Of a DNA stretch of 57,874 bases, positions 10,612 through 20,893 are shown piece after piece (position 1 is the stretch's first letter; every line of letters starts with the position of its first letter). Under the pieces are notes generated by a model. That model was not told the origin of the DNA, searched no databases, and saw only the letters and a list, made by a program, of their open reading frames with translations. Made by a program: the position numbers and the translations under genes. Origin of the DNA: Gryganskiella cystojenkinii (taxonomy: Eukaryota; Mortierellomycota; Mortierellomycetes; Mortierellales; Mortierellaceae); NCBI GenBank assembly GCA_015852425.1, contig JAAAIG010000142.1, positions 1 to 57,874 of the forward strand. The letters are read 5' to 3'.

Positions 10612-11971
10612 ATGAACGGTCCCAGAAAGTACGGTATCGACAGAGGTAATGCGAACCTGCAAACTTTACGCGCCATGGTCGAAAAATAGTGTTTATTGGA
10701 ATGTCATTCATCTTGCATTCATGCCATCCGATTCTGCCTTTTTGAAACTAATCACCTAATCGAATGCCTTGCCGTTTTTATGTTATACCTTCGAACATTC
10801 AGAAATTGCTGCCAAGCTCGCAGCCAAGTACGATGTTGGACGCGAGGTTCAGGTACGACAGCACAGAAAGTGGACTGTCAGTTCTGATAGTACGGACTAG
10901 TAAACCAATGTTAACAGTTCTCGTTTTGAAATATTGTCCTTCATAGGCTCGTGAGTGGATTGAGACCGTTGTGGGCGAGCCTTTCCCTCTCCCCGAGTTC
11001 CAGCCGTCTTTGAAGGACGGTGTCATCCTCTGCAAGTAAGACAAATAGGAAACGGTTTGCTTTTCTGTCATTCGCCTCACTCTCTCCTCTCCTCTCCTCT
11101 CACATTTTATTTGTTGGTGTGATGAAGTACCAAATTTATTATTTGACTGGATGTACTTACCCAAAAAAAACCACAATTATAGATTGATGAATGTCTTGAT
11201 TCCTGGATTCGTCAAGATCAAGGCCTCCAAGATGCCCTTTGTCCAGGTATGAAATGGAAATGGCTCACGACACAGAATAGCGCGTTTGATCTCTGGTCGG
11301 AGTAACCGAGGGTCACCCATGGTTGAGCACTTTGCATGAAATTAACCTTGAATTTTCTTTTGACGATCGTCCATTGGTATATTTAGATGGAGAACATTGC
11401 CAAGTTCTTGCAGGGATGCGAAAAACTCGGATGCCCCAAACATGATCTCTTTCAGACAATTGACCTCTATGAGAACAAGAACCCTGGTCAGGTCGTCGAT
11501 GCCATCTTCTCGCTCTCTCGTCATGCTGCCAAGGCCGGCTGTGACATCCCTGTAAGTGATAACTGATCTCAACTTTCTTTTTTTACTATGATCATTGTCC
11601 TTTACAGTATGCTCTTTTCTAACAAACGATGGTTGCCCTTTTTTGTTTTAACTTTTATATTTAGATTCTTGGACCCAAGTTGGCCGACAAGCATGTACGT
11701 TTCTAAAAAGACTTGACCACTCAGAGCGTTGAATCTCAACAATGCACTTGTACATCGAATGTCAGGTCCATTAACTTTTTTTTTCACTCTTTCATCCAAA
11801 TATTTGTAGGAGGTCGAGTTCTCTGAGGAGGTCTTGAACGCTGGAAAGCATGTCATCAACACTTTTCAATATGGATATGCCGGCGGAGCAAATCAATCCG
11901 GCACCAGGAATGGTCGTCGTGATATCGGTGGCATTGACCCTGGACGTGCCACTGGAGCTGTTGACATTTAA
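10612..11971 (+). CDS. Transgelin/calponin-family actin-binding protein (Scp1-like)
   Basis: Seven exons (10612-10645, 10803-10852, 10947-11035, 11183-11246, 11387-11551, 11665-11694, 11810-11971) give 197 residues, the size of yeast Scp1 and animal transgelins. It bundles F-actin in cortical patches and cables. One calponin-homology domain covers about residues 25-135 (AREWIETVVGEPFP, LKDGVILCKLMNVLIPG, MENIAKFLQGCEKLGC, DLYENKNPGQVVDAIFSLSR). A short C-terminal calponin-like repeat (GANQSGTRNGRRDIGGIDPG) provides extra actin contact in the family. Exon 6 is a 30-nt microexon. It lies about 20 kb from the formin and is not clustered with other actin genes. The first residues, MNGPRKYGIDRG, match the usual short lead into the domain. 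Confidence 0.93.
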
Positions 11972-12152
11972 AAGAAAATCGGTGTCGCCACTAAAACGAT
12001 AGACATTTCCCCCGTCCTCTTAAAAATATGATAAATACCCTGTACCAAAGTCTTCTAGAACGTAATAAAGAACAAAACAGAGCTCCACAGAAAATAAAAG
12101 AAATCAGCTCTATTTGAATGGGTATATAGGATGGCCTAGAGCGCACTCCTTT

Positions 12153-13721
12153 TTATTTCTTCTTCCCCCTCTTTCCTTTCGAGCTGGCCGAGGGATGTGC
12201 CAACGTGTTCTTGTCCATGCCAATTAGATCAAAGTCGTTCACGCCGGCTATGAGTCGAAGACTCTTGGTTGTCCGTAATCGGTGAGAGATAGGACTCTTT
12301 GAGACAGAGTAAACAACCTTGGGAGACCCATCTTCGCTTTTTGATCCAGGCGATGACTCGCTTCCTCCTCCAACAACCTTGATGTCGAGGATTGTGACCT
12401 CGTCCAAGAGTTGTTGCCATATCCGTCTGTAGAGTCTAGGGGTCAAGATGTTGGGTTTTGCGGGTTTGCCACCAATACTCGGATGAAATCGTCCGGTTTC
12501 GAATCTCTGTTTTTTGTGTTCCTGGCCATTCTTGTTCCATGCTCGAATCGTAGTCAGAATCCTATGCTCCCACTGCTTCCTGGCCAAGGAAGTCTCGGTG
12601 GTTTTTATGGCATCTGCTCCTGCCCCTTTGGTAATCTCTTTAGAGGTGCTTTCCTTGGCGCCATTGCCACGACTATCCAATCCGATACGTGCCTTCCATT
12701 CCATCTCCTGACGAATCTCGGCTGGAAGCGGTGGCTTCAACTTGCTGATTTGTTGTGAAAAGAATCGCCAGCGCAAGTTGGCCTCTCGCTTTCCATGCAG
12801 AGGTTTGAAGAGTGGTTTGGGCAAGATTGGATGGATTGGTTTTTTGGTCGCGTTCGAGATTAGTGTCTCCATTGGATCTGAATAGATGGGCGGGATGGTA
12901 CGTTTCTTTTTGTAAAAGAGGGGTGCCGGCTGTTGAATCGACTCTGCGAGTATGGCGGCTAGTTGCTCTTTGGAGGGTGCGTTGGTGGCGGTATCGGTAG
13001 TCGTAATGTTTTGAGGTATAGAGGACGAAGAAGACGACTGCTGTTGTTGCTCGCCTTTGATTATTGAAAAAGACGATGATGACGATGATCCTGATTTCAT
13101 CACAGAAAGTGAGGCTGCCAGTCGTGATGGTGAAACGGTTTGGATGCGGGCCGAGTCGACCAGAGGTTGAAGGAGCTTTCGACGCTCTATGCCCAGGAGA
13201 CCGTAAGACATCCTGAGGACACGCTGTACTGATCTGAGATCCATCTGGTTGGCGCGTTCGAGAAATCGAAGAGCCTATTATAATTGACATAGTGGTGATC
13301 AATACACAAAGATTAGATCAGACGGAACTCTCGGATCAAAAATTAGTGGCGTAACTTTCTATAATTCTTGTATTCCTTTTTTCTTTTTTTTCTTACCTTA
13401 CGAGCATCGCTCATACTCTTTTGTATACGGTCATAGTCTTTTTGTCGCTTGTTCTTGGCAAAGACCTCTTGGGCTCTTGATCGAATCCAGTGACTATAAA
13501 GAATTAACCGCGCCATGACGAATGAATAAATCAGCAGCTCGGTCTTATGCGGCTTGAAAAAAATAAATGGAAGCAAGTCTTTGACATTCAGATTGCCATT
13601 ACCTGGCACGTTCGTCAAAGAAGTGAGCACCCTCGCGAAGGATGTGCCTGTAGAGATAGATAGCCTGAGACCGGTGATTTAGCCCAGAGAAAGAAGAAGG
13701 CACGGGAGCAAATGTCGGCAT
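12153..13721 (-). CDS. LYR-motif protein, Cup1-like (probably mitochondrial)
   Basis: Three exons (13603-13721, 13397-13493, 12153-13274) give 445 residues. The N-terminal domain carries the LYR tripeptide in AIYLYRHILREG (about 20-31), then the helices HWIRSRAQEVF and RIQKSMSDARKALRFLERAN, the three-helix Complex1_LYR fold. The long C-terminal part (RLYRRIWQQLLDEV, SPISHRLRTTKSLRLIAGV) suggests the fungal Cup1-like subgroup rather than a short complex I/II assembly factor. LYR proteins usually work with acyl carrier protein in mitochondrial assembly and Fe-S transfer; the exact role of this subgroup is poorly defined. The middle is serine-rich and low-complexity. The 3' end faces that of transgelin, 181 bp between stops. 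Confidence 0.8.
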
Positions 13722-14090
13722 CGCAGTGAATATGACAATGAAAGAAGAAAAGGAATTGGTCAGATCAAAAACACAAAAAAAATTGAAAATTCGCTTTCGG
13801 CTGAATTCTTTGGCAGCGCTCTTTTTTTGGATCGTGTTCTGCGTGATTACTACACGGGCTTTGCTCTCTTCTTTCGGTCTCCTTTTTTTTCTCTTTTCAG
13901 TTTGCATTGCATTCATTACTCCACTTTCTCGAGTCTGCTACACCAGCATTCACCCTCCTCTTTCTTTTTCCCTTTTCTTCTTTCAATCCGCCTACACGTC
14001 CTTCCTTCCTTCCTTCCTTCTTTCCATATCTCCTTTGCAGACCCTTTTTTTCTACTCATTTCAAGCACCTCACTACTTCTTTTTGCCGAG
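13722..14090. promoter_or_regulatory. Divergent promoter (LYR gene and sphingosine kinase) with a CTTC microsatellite
   Basis: This 369-bp spacer separates two divergent start codons. The half next to the sphingosine kinase is almost pure pyrimidine and includes a CTTC repeat at about 13999-14026. It is probably a long CT-rich promoter and leader. No gene is supported. Confidence 0.5.
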
Positions 14091-16401
14091 ATGGCCTCCT
14101 TCCCTTTCCTCCTCCAGGCCCAGTCTGGTCACCACCAGGTCCAACTCTCCTACAACGGCCAACACCTCGAGTTTGACCAGCCTGACCATGAAGGTATCCT
14201 AGATTACCTCATTTCTCAAGCGCATTCACGACATTCCATCCTTTCATGCTGGTTATGGAAAACTGAAGTTTTATTTCGTTCTCCAATTTAGATACCGTCA
14301 AGCAATCCAGGGGTTGTCTGCCTTGTGGTCCCTCCGCTGCCACCGGTACGTTGAACATTGGAAAATCTGGATCACCTTGCCACTCGAAAATGCTTCCAGT
14401 CGCTTTCCCTGCCGAACAAACTATTCCTTTTGAAGTGGTGATATAACGGCATCATCTATGCGAACATCAATCACGTCTTTGCTTGGCTCAAATGAAGCGC
14501 AAAAAAAATGCGAACACAGAAAAAAAAAATCGAACTGCTCTCTCACCTCGAAATCGAAAAATGGCTCTCAGCGACATAAATGAAAGGATTGCAAACAAAC
14601 TTGTTGCTCTCTTGGTTGCATGATACAGAAGAAAGATATTCACTCTCTATTCGTGCTGTGACCCATTTTGATGTCTAGGCGGGCGATCGATTAGCACAGT
14701 CGAGATCTTGAATGTTACTATCGAAGCAGAGCATACCTTGATTGTCGCGGCCTGTTGGGCGAAGCATGGACCCAAGAAGGAATCCGAGCTCGAGTTCTTC
14801 AAGTTCCAGATCAAGGATGTTGCTCAAGCTCAGCAATGGCGAGCCAACGTTCTCGGCCACGTCTACAAGGGTAAAAATAACTTTGTCAGCTAATTGCACG
14901 TTTTCTTTAATCTCTTTTTCTGATTCTAACAAAGCCAAATGAAAATGATGCTACTTAGATGTCAAGCAGGGACGACACTACAAGGTCCTTGTCAATCCTT
15001 TCGGCGGCCAGGGACACGCTCAGAGGATCTGGCAGCATACCGCAGAGCCCTTGTTCAAGGCCTCAGGAAGCACTTTTGATTTGACTCGTAAGCAAAGGTG
15101 TTTTTGAGTCTGTCGATTTTTTTTCTTTGATCTGCAAAACGTCTTATCTTACTAACCCGCCTCTTATGAATAGTTACGACCCACAGATACCACGCCAAGG
15201 AGATTGCAAAGGACCTGGACATTCGCAAGTACGACGCGATCTGCTCAGTTAGTGGAGACGGTGTTCTTCACGAGGTCATCAACGGATTCATGGAACGTCC
15301 CGATGCTATTGCTGCCCACAAACTTCCTCTTGGCGCTATTCCTGGAGGTAATGACAAAACATCTTTAGCATAAACCATCCCTTGATATTAGGACAACATA
15401 TGGAGCGATGGACTCACCGTTGCCCACCTTTTTTCTTCGAAATCTAGGATCTGGAAATGCCTTATCGTTCTCACTTTTGGGAGAGGATCATGGAGCTCAC
15501 GCCGCCAATGCAGTACTTGCTATCTTGAAAGGACGCGCCATGCCCGTGGATTTGTGTTCGGTTACTCAAGGCCAGACAAGGACGTTTTCGTTCGTCCTCC
15601 AATCATTTGGACTAATTGCTGAGGTCGATTTAGGATCCGAGCATTTGCGTTGGATGGGCGAGCAAAGATTCACAATGTCAGCCTTGGGTAAGGTCTTGTC
15701 GCAGGCGACGTATGGATGTGAGTTGTCTTATCTCCCCATGGAGTCGAACGTGGCCAAGATTCATACTCAATACAACGCGCAAAGGACTCAGCCTGTGGTC
15801 TGGGCAGATCAGACTCATGATGAGATGGATGAGAACCACAAGACAATCGTGGATGTGTACGGCGGCATTCATGCCTCTTTGAACGAGGCCGATGGCTGGG
15901 TTACGGAGAAAGGAGAGTTTGCGACGATTGTTGGAGCAAAGCTTCCTTGGATCTCGAAGGGTTCTGTGACCCATCCAGCGGCGCAACCAAACGACGGTCT
16001 TGTGGACCTGTTGATCTTCCCTGGTGACATGGGTCGCATGGCTGGTCTTCAGGCTCTAGTTGCCTCGGAAAATGGCGAGCATATCCATAACGATAAGGTA
16101 AGAACCTGAGCTTGTTCGCAAATTGACATTGATAGTCGACTCCTTTTTTCCTCTGTTTCTTTCTTCCTTTCTTTCTTTTTTCAGCGCGTTTATAACCATT
16201 TCTTTTCACTTTTCCTATGTCTTGAATTAGGTCCGCTACATCAAAGTCAAGGCTTTCCGTGTAAAGCCTTCAGCTCCTACAGGTTACCTCTCCCTGGATG
16301 GTGAACATACCCCTTACGAACCTTACCAGGTCGAAGCCCATCGTGGTCTAATCTCGGTCTTGAGTGTGGAGGGTCGTTACGCTCGAAGCATGAGAGAGTA
16401 G
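14091..16401 (+). CDS. Sphingosine/long-chain-base kinase (diacylglycerol kinase catalytic fold)
   Basis: Seven exons (14091-14193, 14292-14345, 14679-14870, 14959-15087, 15174-15347, 15448-16097, 16231-16401) give 490 residues, the size of compact sphingosine kinases. It phosphorylates long-chain bases to their 1-phosphates at membranes. Seen in order: NPFGGQGHAQRIW (about 130-142), the ATP-site SGDGVLHEVING (about 187-198), PGGSGNALSFSLLG (about 216-229), IAEVDLGSEHLRWMGEQRF (about 275-293) and the C-terminal glycine/acidic motif YLSLDGEHTPYEPYQVEAHR. These match the conserved blocks C1-C5. No transmembrane segment is evident; residues 1-125 are a family-typical N-terminal extension. Intron 2 (14346-14678) is the longest at 333 nt. 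The leader contains the CTTC repeat. Confidence 0.92.
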
Positions 16402-17294
16402 AGATTCTCCAGCTTTTAATTTATTTGCTTTTTACTCCGATACCAGAGCCATACACAACCATACACATACGCACACAAATGACTCCTCTCGCTCTCTCGC
16501 TCTGATATACTGTAGAACTTAATAGTATTTCCTTCACTGCGAGTTTTTGAGAAGGAGTGCACAACAACTTGTCGCGTGTAGTCGTTCACGTGCGGGTCCA
16601 AAGTAAAATCGCGAAGTGGATTCCTGTGTTCGCTGTGAAAGGTTCTCGGCACTCTTTAAACCTTAGTCTGCAAAGGCAAATAGACTAACATCATAACGAA
16701 ATAGAGATTCAAATATTTTAGTGCGATAAAATTAAACCCCTAACCACGACTGACTGATGGAACGGTATGCAGAGACAGAGGTAAAACTTGAACGAGGTGT
16801 GTGTTCTTTAGCTTTTCCGTGCCTTCTTGTGGTGCAACGGTTCTGGGGGGGTGGAGGGGTTAAATCAGAACAATTTGGCCAGTGGACCCTCTTGCACAAG
16901 TGGAGGGTTGAGAGAGGAGCGTGCGCCTCGAAAAGGACATTTGGAGCAACAGGACAGAATGACAAAATATGACGAAAGCCAATAATACTGTACGATGGTC
17001 CACAACAACAACAACTCAGCCGAAAACGAGTTAAAATAGGAAGGAATGCAAGATCGAAAGCTCTGATTCGTCTTGATGTATTGAATAGTGGCATGAGCGG
17101 CGGGTTAAAAAAAAAAAAAAAAATTGAAGGAAGGGCTCTGATACTGAGAAAACAGAAGGCAGAAGCACTGCCTCACATAGTGCAGCGGGGACGGGACTGT
17201 ACCCGGCCCAGTGCTCTCCGATTGTTAAAAAAAGGCGGCGTCCAAGCTCTTTATTGATCGAGTCCCAGTTTCGACTCTTTCTTAACTGCGCCTT

Positions 17295-17303
17295 TTTGCC
17301 ACC
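17295..17303 (+). promoter_or_regulatory. PACE-like motif TTTGCCACC
   Basis: This is an exact match to the reverse of GGTGGCAAA, the proteasome-associated control element bound by Rpn4 in yeast. It lies 161 bp upstream of the ATG of the secreted cysteine-rich gene and 58 bp upstream of its TATA box. Function in this lineage is untested. Confidence 0.35.
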
Positions 17304-17360
17304 TTAATGAGAGTGTCCTGTTGGTGTCGATTGACGAAAAAACTTCGGACCCGAAAACGC

Positions 17361-17367
17361 TATAAAA
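17361..17367 (+). promoter_or_regulatory. TATA box of the secreted cysteine-rich gene
   Basis: TATAAAA lies 97 bp before the ATG at 17464 and is followed by a CT-rich leader, the spacing expected for a strong regulated fungal promoter. Confidence 0.55.
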
Positions 17368-17463
17368 CCCTGGAACCAAACTCGACATTTTCTTTCAAAG
17401 CTCCTTTCTTCTTCACCTTCCCCTCACACCTCTCCACCCCAAGCTTCCTTCACTCTAGTCGCC

Positions 17464-18101
17464 ATGAAGATCTCCATCTTGCTGTCCATCGCTGCCCTCT
17501 TTGTGGTTGTCGCTGCAAACCCCGCTCCTGCCCAGGACTTGGCCACTCCCCAGGTCTTTGAGGAAATTACACCCTTTCAAGATGCGATCGAGAAAAGACA
17601 AGGTATTATTATTATTGATTTATTTGGAGTCGTCAACCGCACTATCGTTATGTCTTCATTTTGGCAATTGACTAACATGTATGGTGTGCAGACTCTCGCA
17701 CTGAAGAATTAGTCGAAGCAGCTGGACTTATCTTTAATGTAGCCGAACTAATTCCCGAGGAGACCGCAGACCTGGATTCTCACTCTTTGGAGAAGAGAGC
17801 AGGTAAAACGAGAGTTTAATCATGAAGAGTATGCAACGTCCTTTCCTTTTTAATTATTCGACAATCATCAGACTTACTCAAAAAAAAACTTCGTGCTATA
17901 ATAGTTACTTGCCCTAGGGGCTATGGTTTGTGTCCTGGAAAGAAGTGCTGCCCTCTGGGTGGTCAGTGCTGCAAAAAGGGTTGCTGCCCCCAGGGCTCGA
18001 ACTGCTGCAGGGGTGGTGGATGCTGTGGCTCAAACTACCAATGCTGGATCTCTCACAATGGAAAGAGAGGTTGCTGTCCCCTTGGCAGGGTTTGTGCTTA
18101 A
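17464..18101 (+). CDS. Small secreted cysteine-rich protein with prepropeptide and dibasic processing sites
   Basis: Three exons (17464-17602, 17692-17802, 17905-18101) give 148 residues. Residues 1 to about 20 (MKISILLSIAALFVVVAANP) are a clear signal peptide. An acidic propeptide segment follows and ends in EKRQ at the exon 1 boundary (KR about 44-45). A second acidic segment is encoded by exon 2 and ends LEKRA at its boundary (KR about 81-82). Exon 3 alone encodes the putative mature domain of about 65 residues with 16 cysteines, ten in CC pairs or more (KKCCPLGGQCC, KKGCCPQGSNCC, GGGCCGSN, RGCCPLGRVC). The spacing recalls granulin-like CCPxGxxC motifs but is not a full granulin. Kex2-type processing and secretion are inferred. 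A TATA box at 17361 suggests regulated, possibly strong, expression. Function is unknown; antimicrobial, symbiosis-related or wall-associated roles are possible. Confidence 0.85.
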
Positions 18102-18864
18102 GCACGAAACATAGTCCTGCAGGTTAGCCTCACCTTCCCGTAACACGCGTTCGGAATGAATAATAAAAAGTCCCTCCTGCCGATCTCGAAATGGAAAGAT
18201 ATGTGCACATGAAACATACTGTGATTGGTATACATTAAAAAAGGATGCATGGGTTTATGTTGTCTGATGGTCGTAGTTCAGACCCTTAATTTTGCTGTCC
18301 CTTTTATTCTCGTTGGTGCTCGCGACCCTTTTTGGATCTTTTACCCGTCTTTGTTCCACCTACTGTGCTTTCTATTAATTAGGACGGTCGGTCGTTGATG
18401 AGATTTACGTACCCTTACGTCGACTCCGACGAACCTCTCCCCGCCTGCAGCAACAGTAGCGAACAAAGCCGCCTCGGTATCGTAAAAGAACCATCTCGAA
18501 CTAAAAATAAAATGCTTGCACTACAGTCCTCGTTTCAGGTTTTTACGTGCGAATGACCTCTTCCATCCAAAACGGATCTACCAGCACATATTGTTTAATA
18601 ATCTACAACCTCGTGCGCGTCCATCTCTCGGGGAGACGCACATCCAAGTGGCCGTTGTGCTCGCTGTGTTGAGTAGGAAGTACCTGGTCGCACCAATCCT
18701 TTCCATGTTGTTTAACGTCATCCGTCCTTGGTATGCCTTGGGTACTTGCTTGCCCGCGATCTTGAAAGTCTGTCTTTCCTCTGCAACAACTACTGTTCAC
18801 GACCGTTTCTGGTAAAAACTGTGGAAATCATCACTGCCACGTCCGCGGTCCTCAACACGGGGTG
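18102..18864. other. Intergenic/decayed sequence 3' of the secreted protein gene
   Basis: No intact gene was found. AATAAT/AATAAAAAG-type signals just after the stop (18160-18170) fit the 3' end of the secreted-protein gene. From 18600 to 18800 both strands show short open stretches without recognisable domains; on the minus strand they may be the eroded end of the ORF at 18865-19423. Confidence 0.3.
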
Positions 18865-19423
18865 CTAGGGGTTCCTAATCTCAACTCGTTTACTCACAGT
18901 GGTGACCCCAACAGCCTTCTCCCATACCACTGTCTCTGAACAGCGCGTGTGCCAGATGCTTGCTCGTCTGTACTCCTTGGTACTCGATATGAACTGGTCG
19001 ACCTTGATTGATATCTGCAATGCTTTGGTTTGGCTTATTTGATATAAATTCTTGATCTTCTCCGCAAAGATGGCCGGTGCCAACCCATGATAGAAATCGA
19101 CCACAGGCTAGGGCCGTAATCTCCAGGGACCGTACCGCCGTTTCTTTGTTCTTGCCGCTCCTGATCTTGTTCTTTCCGCTCCTAATCTTGTTCTTGCCGC
19201 TCTTGATCTTGGTCTTGACTCGACTCCACCTCATTTCTTTTTCTTGATCTGAAGTTGAAAAGCTTTGTTCTCCCTCGATTTCCTCGTCAGCATCATAACG
19301 GAACCTTGCTTGACCCCCGTGGGTATGGGATTTATCTACGTTTGCAAGTGCCTGATAGCTCCCAGATGTGCTAGAAAATGCCGCGTGATCCGTTGTTACA
19401 TATCCCATGGCCATGTGTTCCAT
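18865..19423 (-). pseudogene. Decayed ORF with tandem KIRSGKN repeats
   Basis: Two overlapping minus-strand frames, 18890-19423 (from MEHMAMGYVTT) and 18865-19104 (DFYHGLAPAIFAEKIKNLYQ), look like one gene broken by a frameshift near 19100, or one with an unrecognised intron. The first frame has an acidic region (DADEEIEGEQS), then three seven-residue repeats, KIKSGKN and two copies of KIRSGKN, encoded by a 21-bp tandem repeat. The second contains lysine-rich helix-like sequence. No family was recognised and nothing confirms expression. Confidence 0.3.
19149..19214. repeat. 21-bp tandem repeat, three copies
   Basis: On the minus strand the unit AAGATCAAGAGCGGCAAGAA plus one base occurs three times with a few substitutions and encodes the KI(K/R)SGKN repeats of the decayed ORF. 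All copies remain in frame. Confidence 0.7.
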
Positions 19424-19568
19424 TGTCTTGACTGCAACATTTTTTTAAAAAAAAGGACGAACGGAGGCGATTTTTTCGCTTTTCATGCTTAAGGGGCATA
19501 TGACACGTGACATACCAATTCAGAAGGTGTCTAGTACTTCAATGACAGAAGAAAGCACTTTTTAAAAA

Positions 19569-19640
19569 GGTCCATTGGCCCAATGGAAAGGCGTCTGACT
19601 ACGAATCAGGAGATTGCAGGTTCGAGCCCTGCATGGATCA
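19569..19640 (+). tRNA. tRNA-Arg (anticodon ACG)
   Basis: This is a complete 72-nt cloverleaf without an intron. The acceptor stem pairs GGTCCAT with ATGGATC (one G-T wobble), with discriminator A. The anticodon stem TCTGA/TCAGG encloses loop CTACGAA, giving anticodon ACG (read as ICG, CGN arginine codons). The T arm GCAGG/CCTGC encloses TTCGAGC. It stands at the edge of the transposon-bearing segment. Confidence 0.93.
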
Positions 19641-20350
19641 TAAATTGCTGGTTTCCTGCAACCTAGGAATACCTTGGTTGTGGTATATTTTTGCATATAT
19701 GTTTTTGATGATGGCGACTGTAGACAATAGGGGGCTACGAGCCTTGAAATCGATGGAGAACACCTGATTTGACTTTTTTGTTTTTTTGAACCAAGGAAAG
19801 ACAACGACAGGAGCAGCGAGCAGTCGAGCCAAACCAGGTCAACTAACTGCAAGGTGAAGGTCCGTATGCTTGTCAAGTAGGCTTTGCTTGACAAAAAAAT
19901 TGTTCCAATGCCAAAGCTCATACCCACAGGGGGCTTTCTCCGCCGCGAGAGACCGAGCGATAATGCGCGATACGAGTCGCACGACAAGAAGCGGTCCGGC
20001 AAGCAAGACGAATCGAGGCCTAAAAGGATGTGAGACAGGCGAGGAGAGTAATGAAGCGAGAATTATAGAGACAAGAAGAGAAGAGAGACGATGGAACGAA
20101 AACAAGAATAACGAAACAAACAAAACAAAACCCTGCTCGGGAGTGCCTTCGGGACGTACTTCATACATGACACCGCAAGTCTACTTAAAAGAAACGAGGT
20201 CCGCTGCAAATACCTTCCGCCTCTTGTAATATCTATCGAACCACGCCAGCATCACGACAACACGGTGCAACTGTCAGTACCACCACAGGACCCATAAGTT
20301 GGCTTGTATGTGTTGGTCTGGCATGGATACCACTAGAACAGGAAACAATC
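19641..20350. other. Spacer between the tRNA and the retroelement remnant
   Basis: No gene is supported. Reading frames on both strands are low-complexity or lack recognisable features. The frame of the RNase H ORF continues upstream of its first ATG to about 20270, so the left end of the element remnant lies in this spacer. Confidence 0.35.
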
Positions 20351-20893
20351 GTGCATCAACAGCAGCAAACATCGATTACTGATACACTTCGTATTCTTTA
20401 CATGGACGACTTTCTTCTCAATCATGGATCCCCAAACTGTGTGATGGCGTTTGAAGAGGTGAATCTTTTGTCTGATGACGACTCTATCCTTTCCAGCCAC
20501 TTCATCGATAGGGCTTTAACCGCGCAGGCGGAACTCATGGGGGTCTCCACAGCTATTCTTGCCATGCCACTTGGACAGGACCTGATAGTGCAACTGGACA
20601 AAAAATCTGTCGTCCTTCAGTTTGAAGAGCTGGTAATCAACAGGGAGCGCACTCTCCTCCAGAAGTGCTCTAGAGCAACACATAGCCAACTCTGGGCTGT
20701 ATTGGCCGATATGGTGGTCGGTTGCACAGGTTCAACCATCGTGGAATGGATCCAAGGACATACTGGTGACCTTGGCAACATCAAGGTGGACAGCGCAATG
20801 GATCGCCGTCCTTCAGTACACAGTGGCATGGAAGGTCGAGCCCAAGTCGGCTTCCCCTTCTCAGCCTTTTTCGCGACTGGCCTAGTGGAATAG
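20270..20893 (+). mobile_element. Non-LTR retrotransposon remnant: RNase H domain
   Basis: One frame stays open from about 20270, with the first ATG at 20351, to the stop at 20891-20893. It reads ILYMDDF (the expected first-aspartate strand, usually YMDGS), then AQAELMGVSTAILAMPL (the glutamate helix), LIVQLDKKSVVLQ (second aspartate) and VEWIQGHTGDLGNIKVDSA, the classic W(V/I)xGHxGxxGNxxxD motif of LINE RNase H. The reverse transcriptase and endonuclease domains were not found within 1 kb upstream, so this is a truncated fragment. The G of YMDG is replaced by D. It cannot move by itself. Confidence 0.65.

Larger units (their letters stand above)
16402..17463. promoter_or_regulatory. Intergenic region and promoter of the secreted cysteine-rich gene
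   Basis: No gene is supported in these 1062 bp; a 120-codon minus ORF at 16732-17094 has no recognisable features. The right part looks like a strong promoter: TTTGCCACC at 17295-17303, TATAAAA at 17361-17367, and a CT-rich leader just before the ATG at 17464. A 17-A run lies at about 17107-17123. Confidence 0.5.

Noticed and set aside
16732..17094. 120-codon ORF on the minus strand
   Set aside because: No signal, domain or sensible composition; it overlaps the promoter of the secreted-protein gene.
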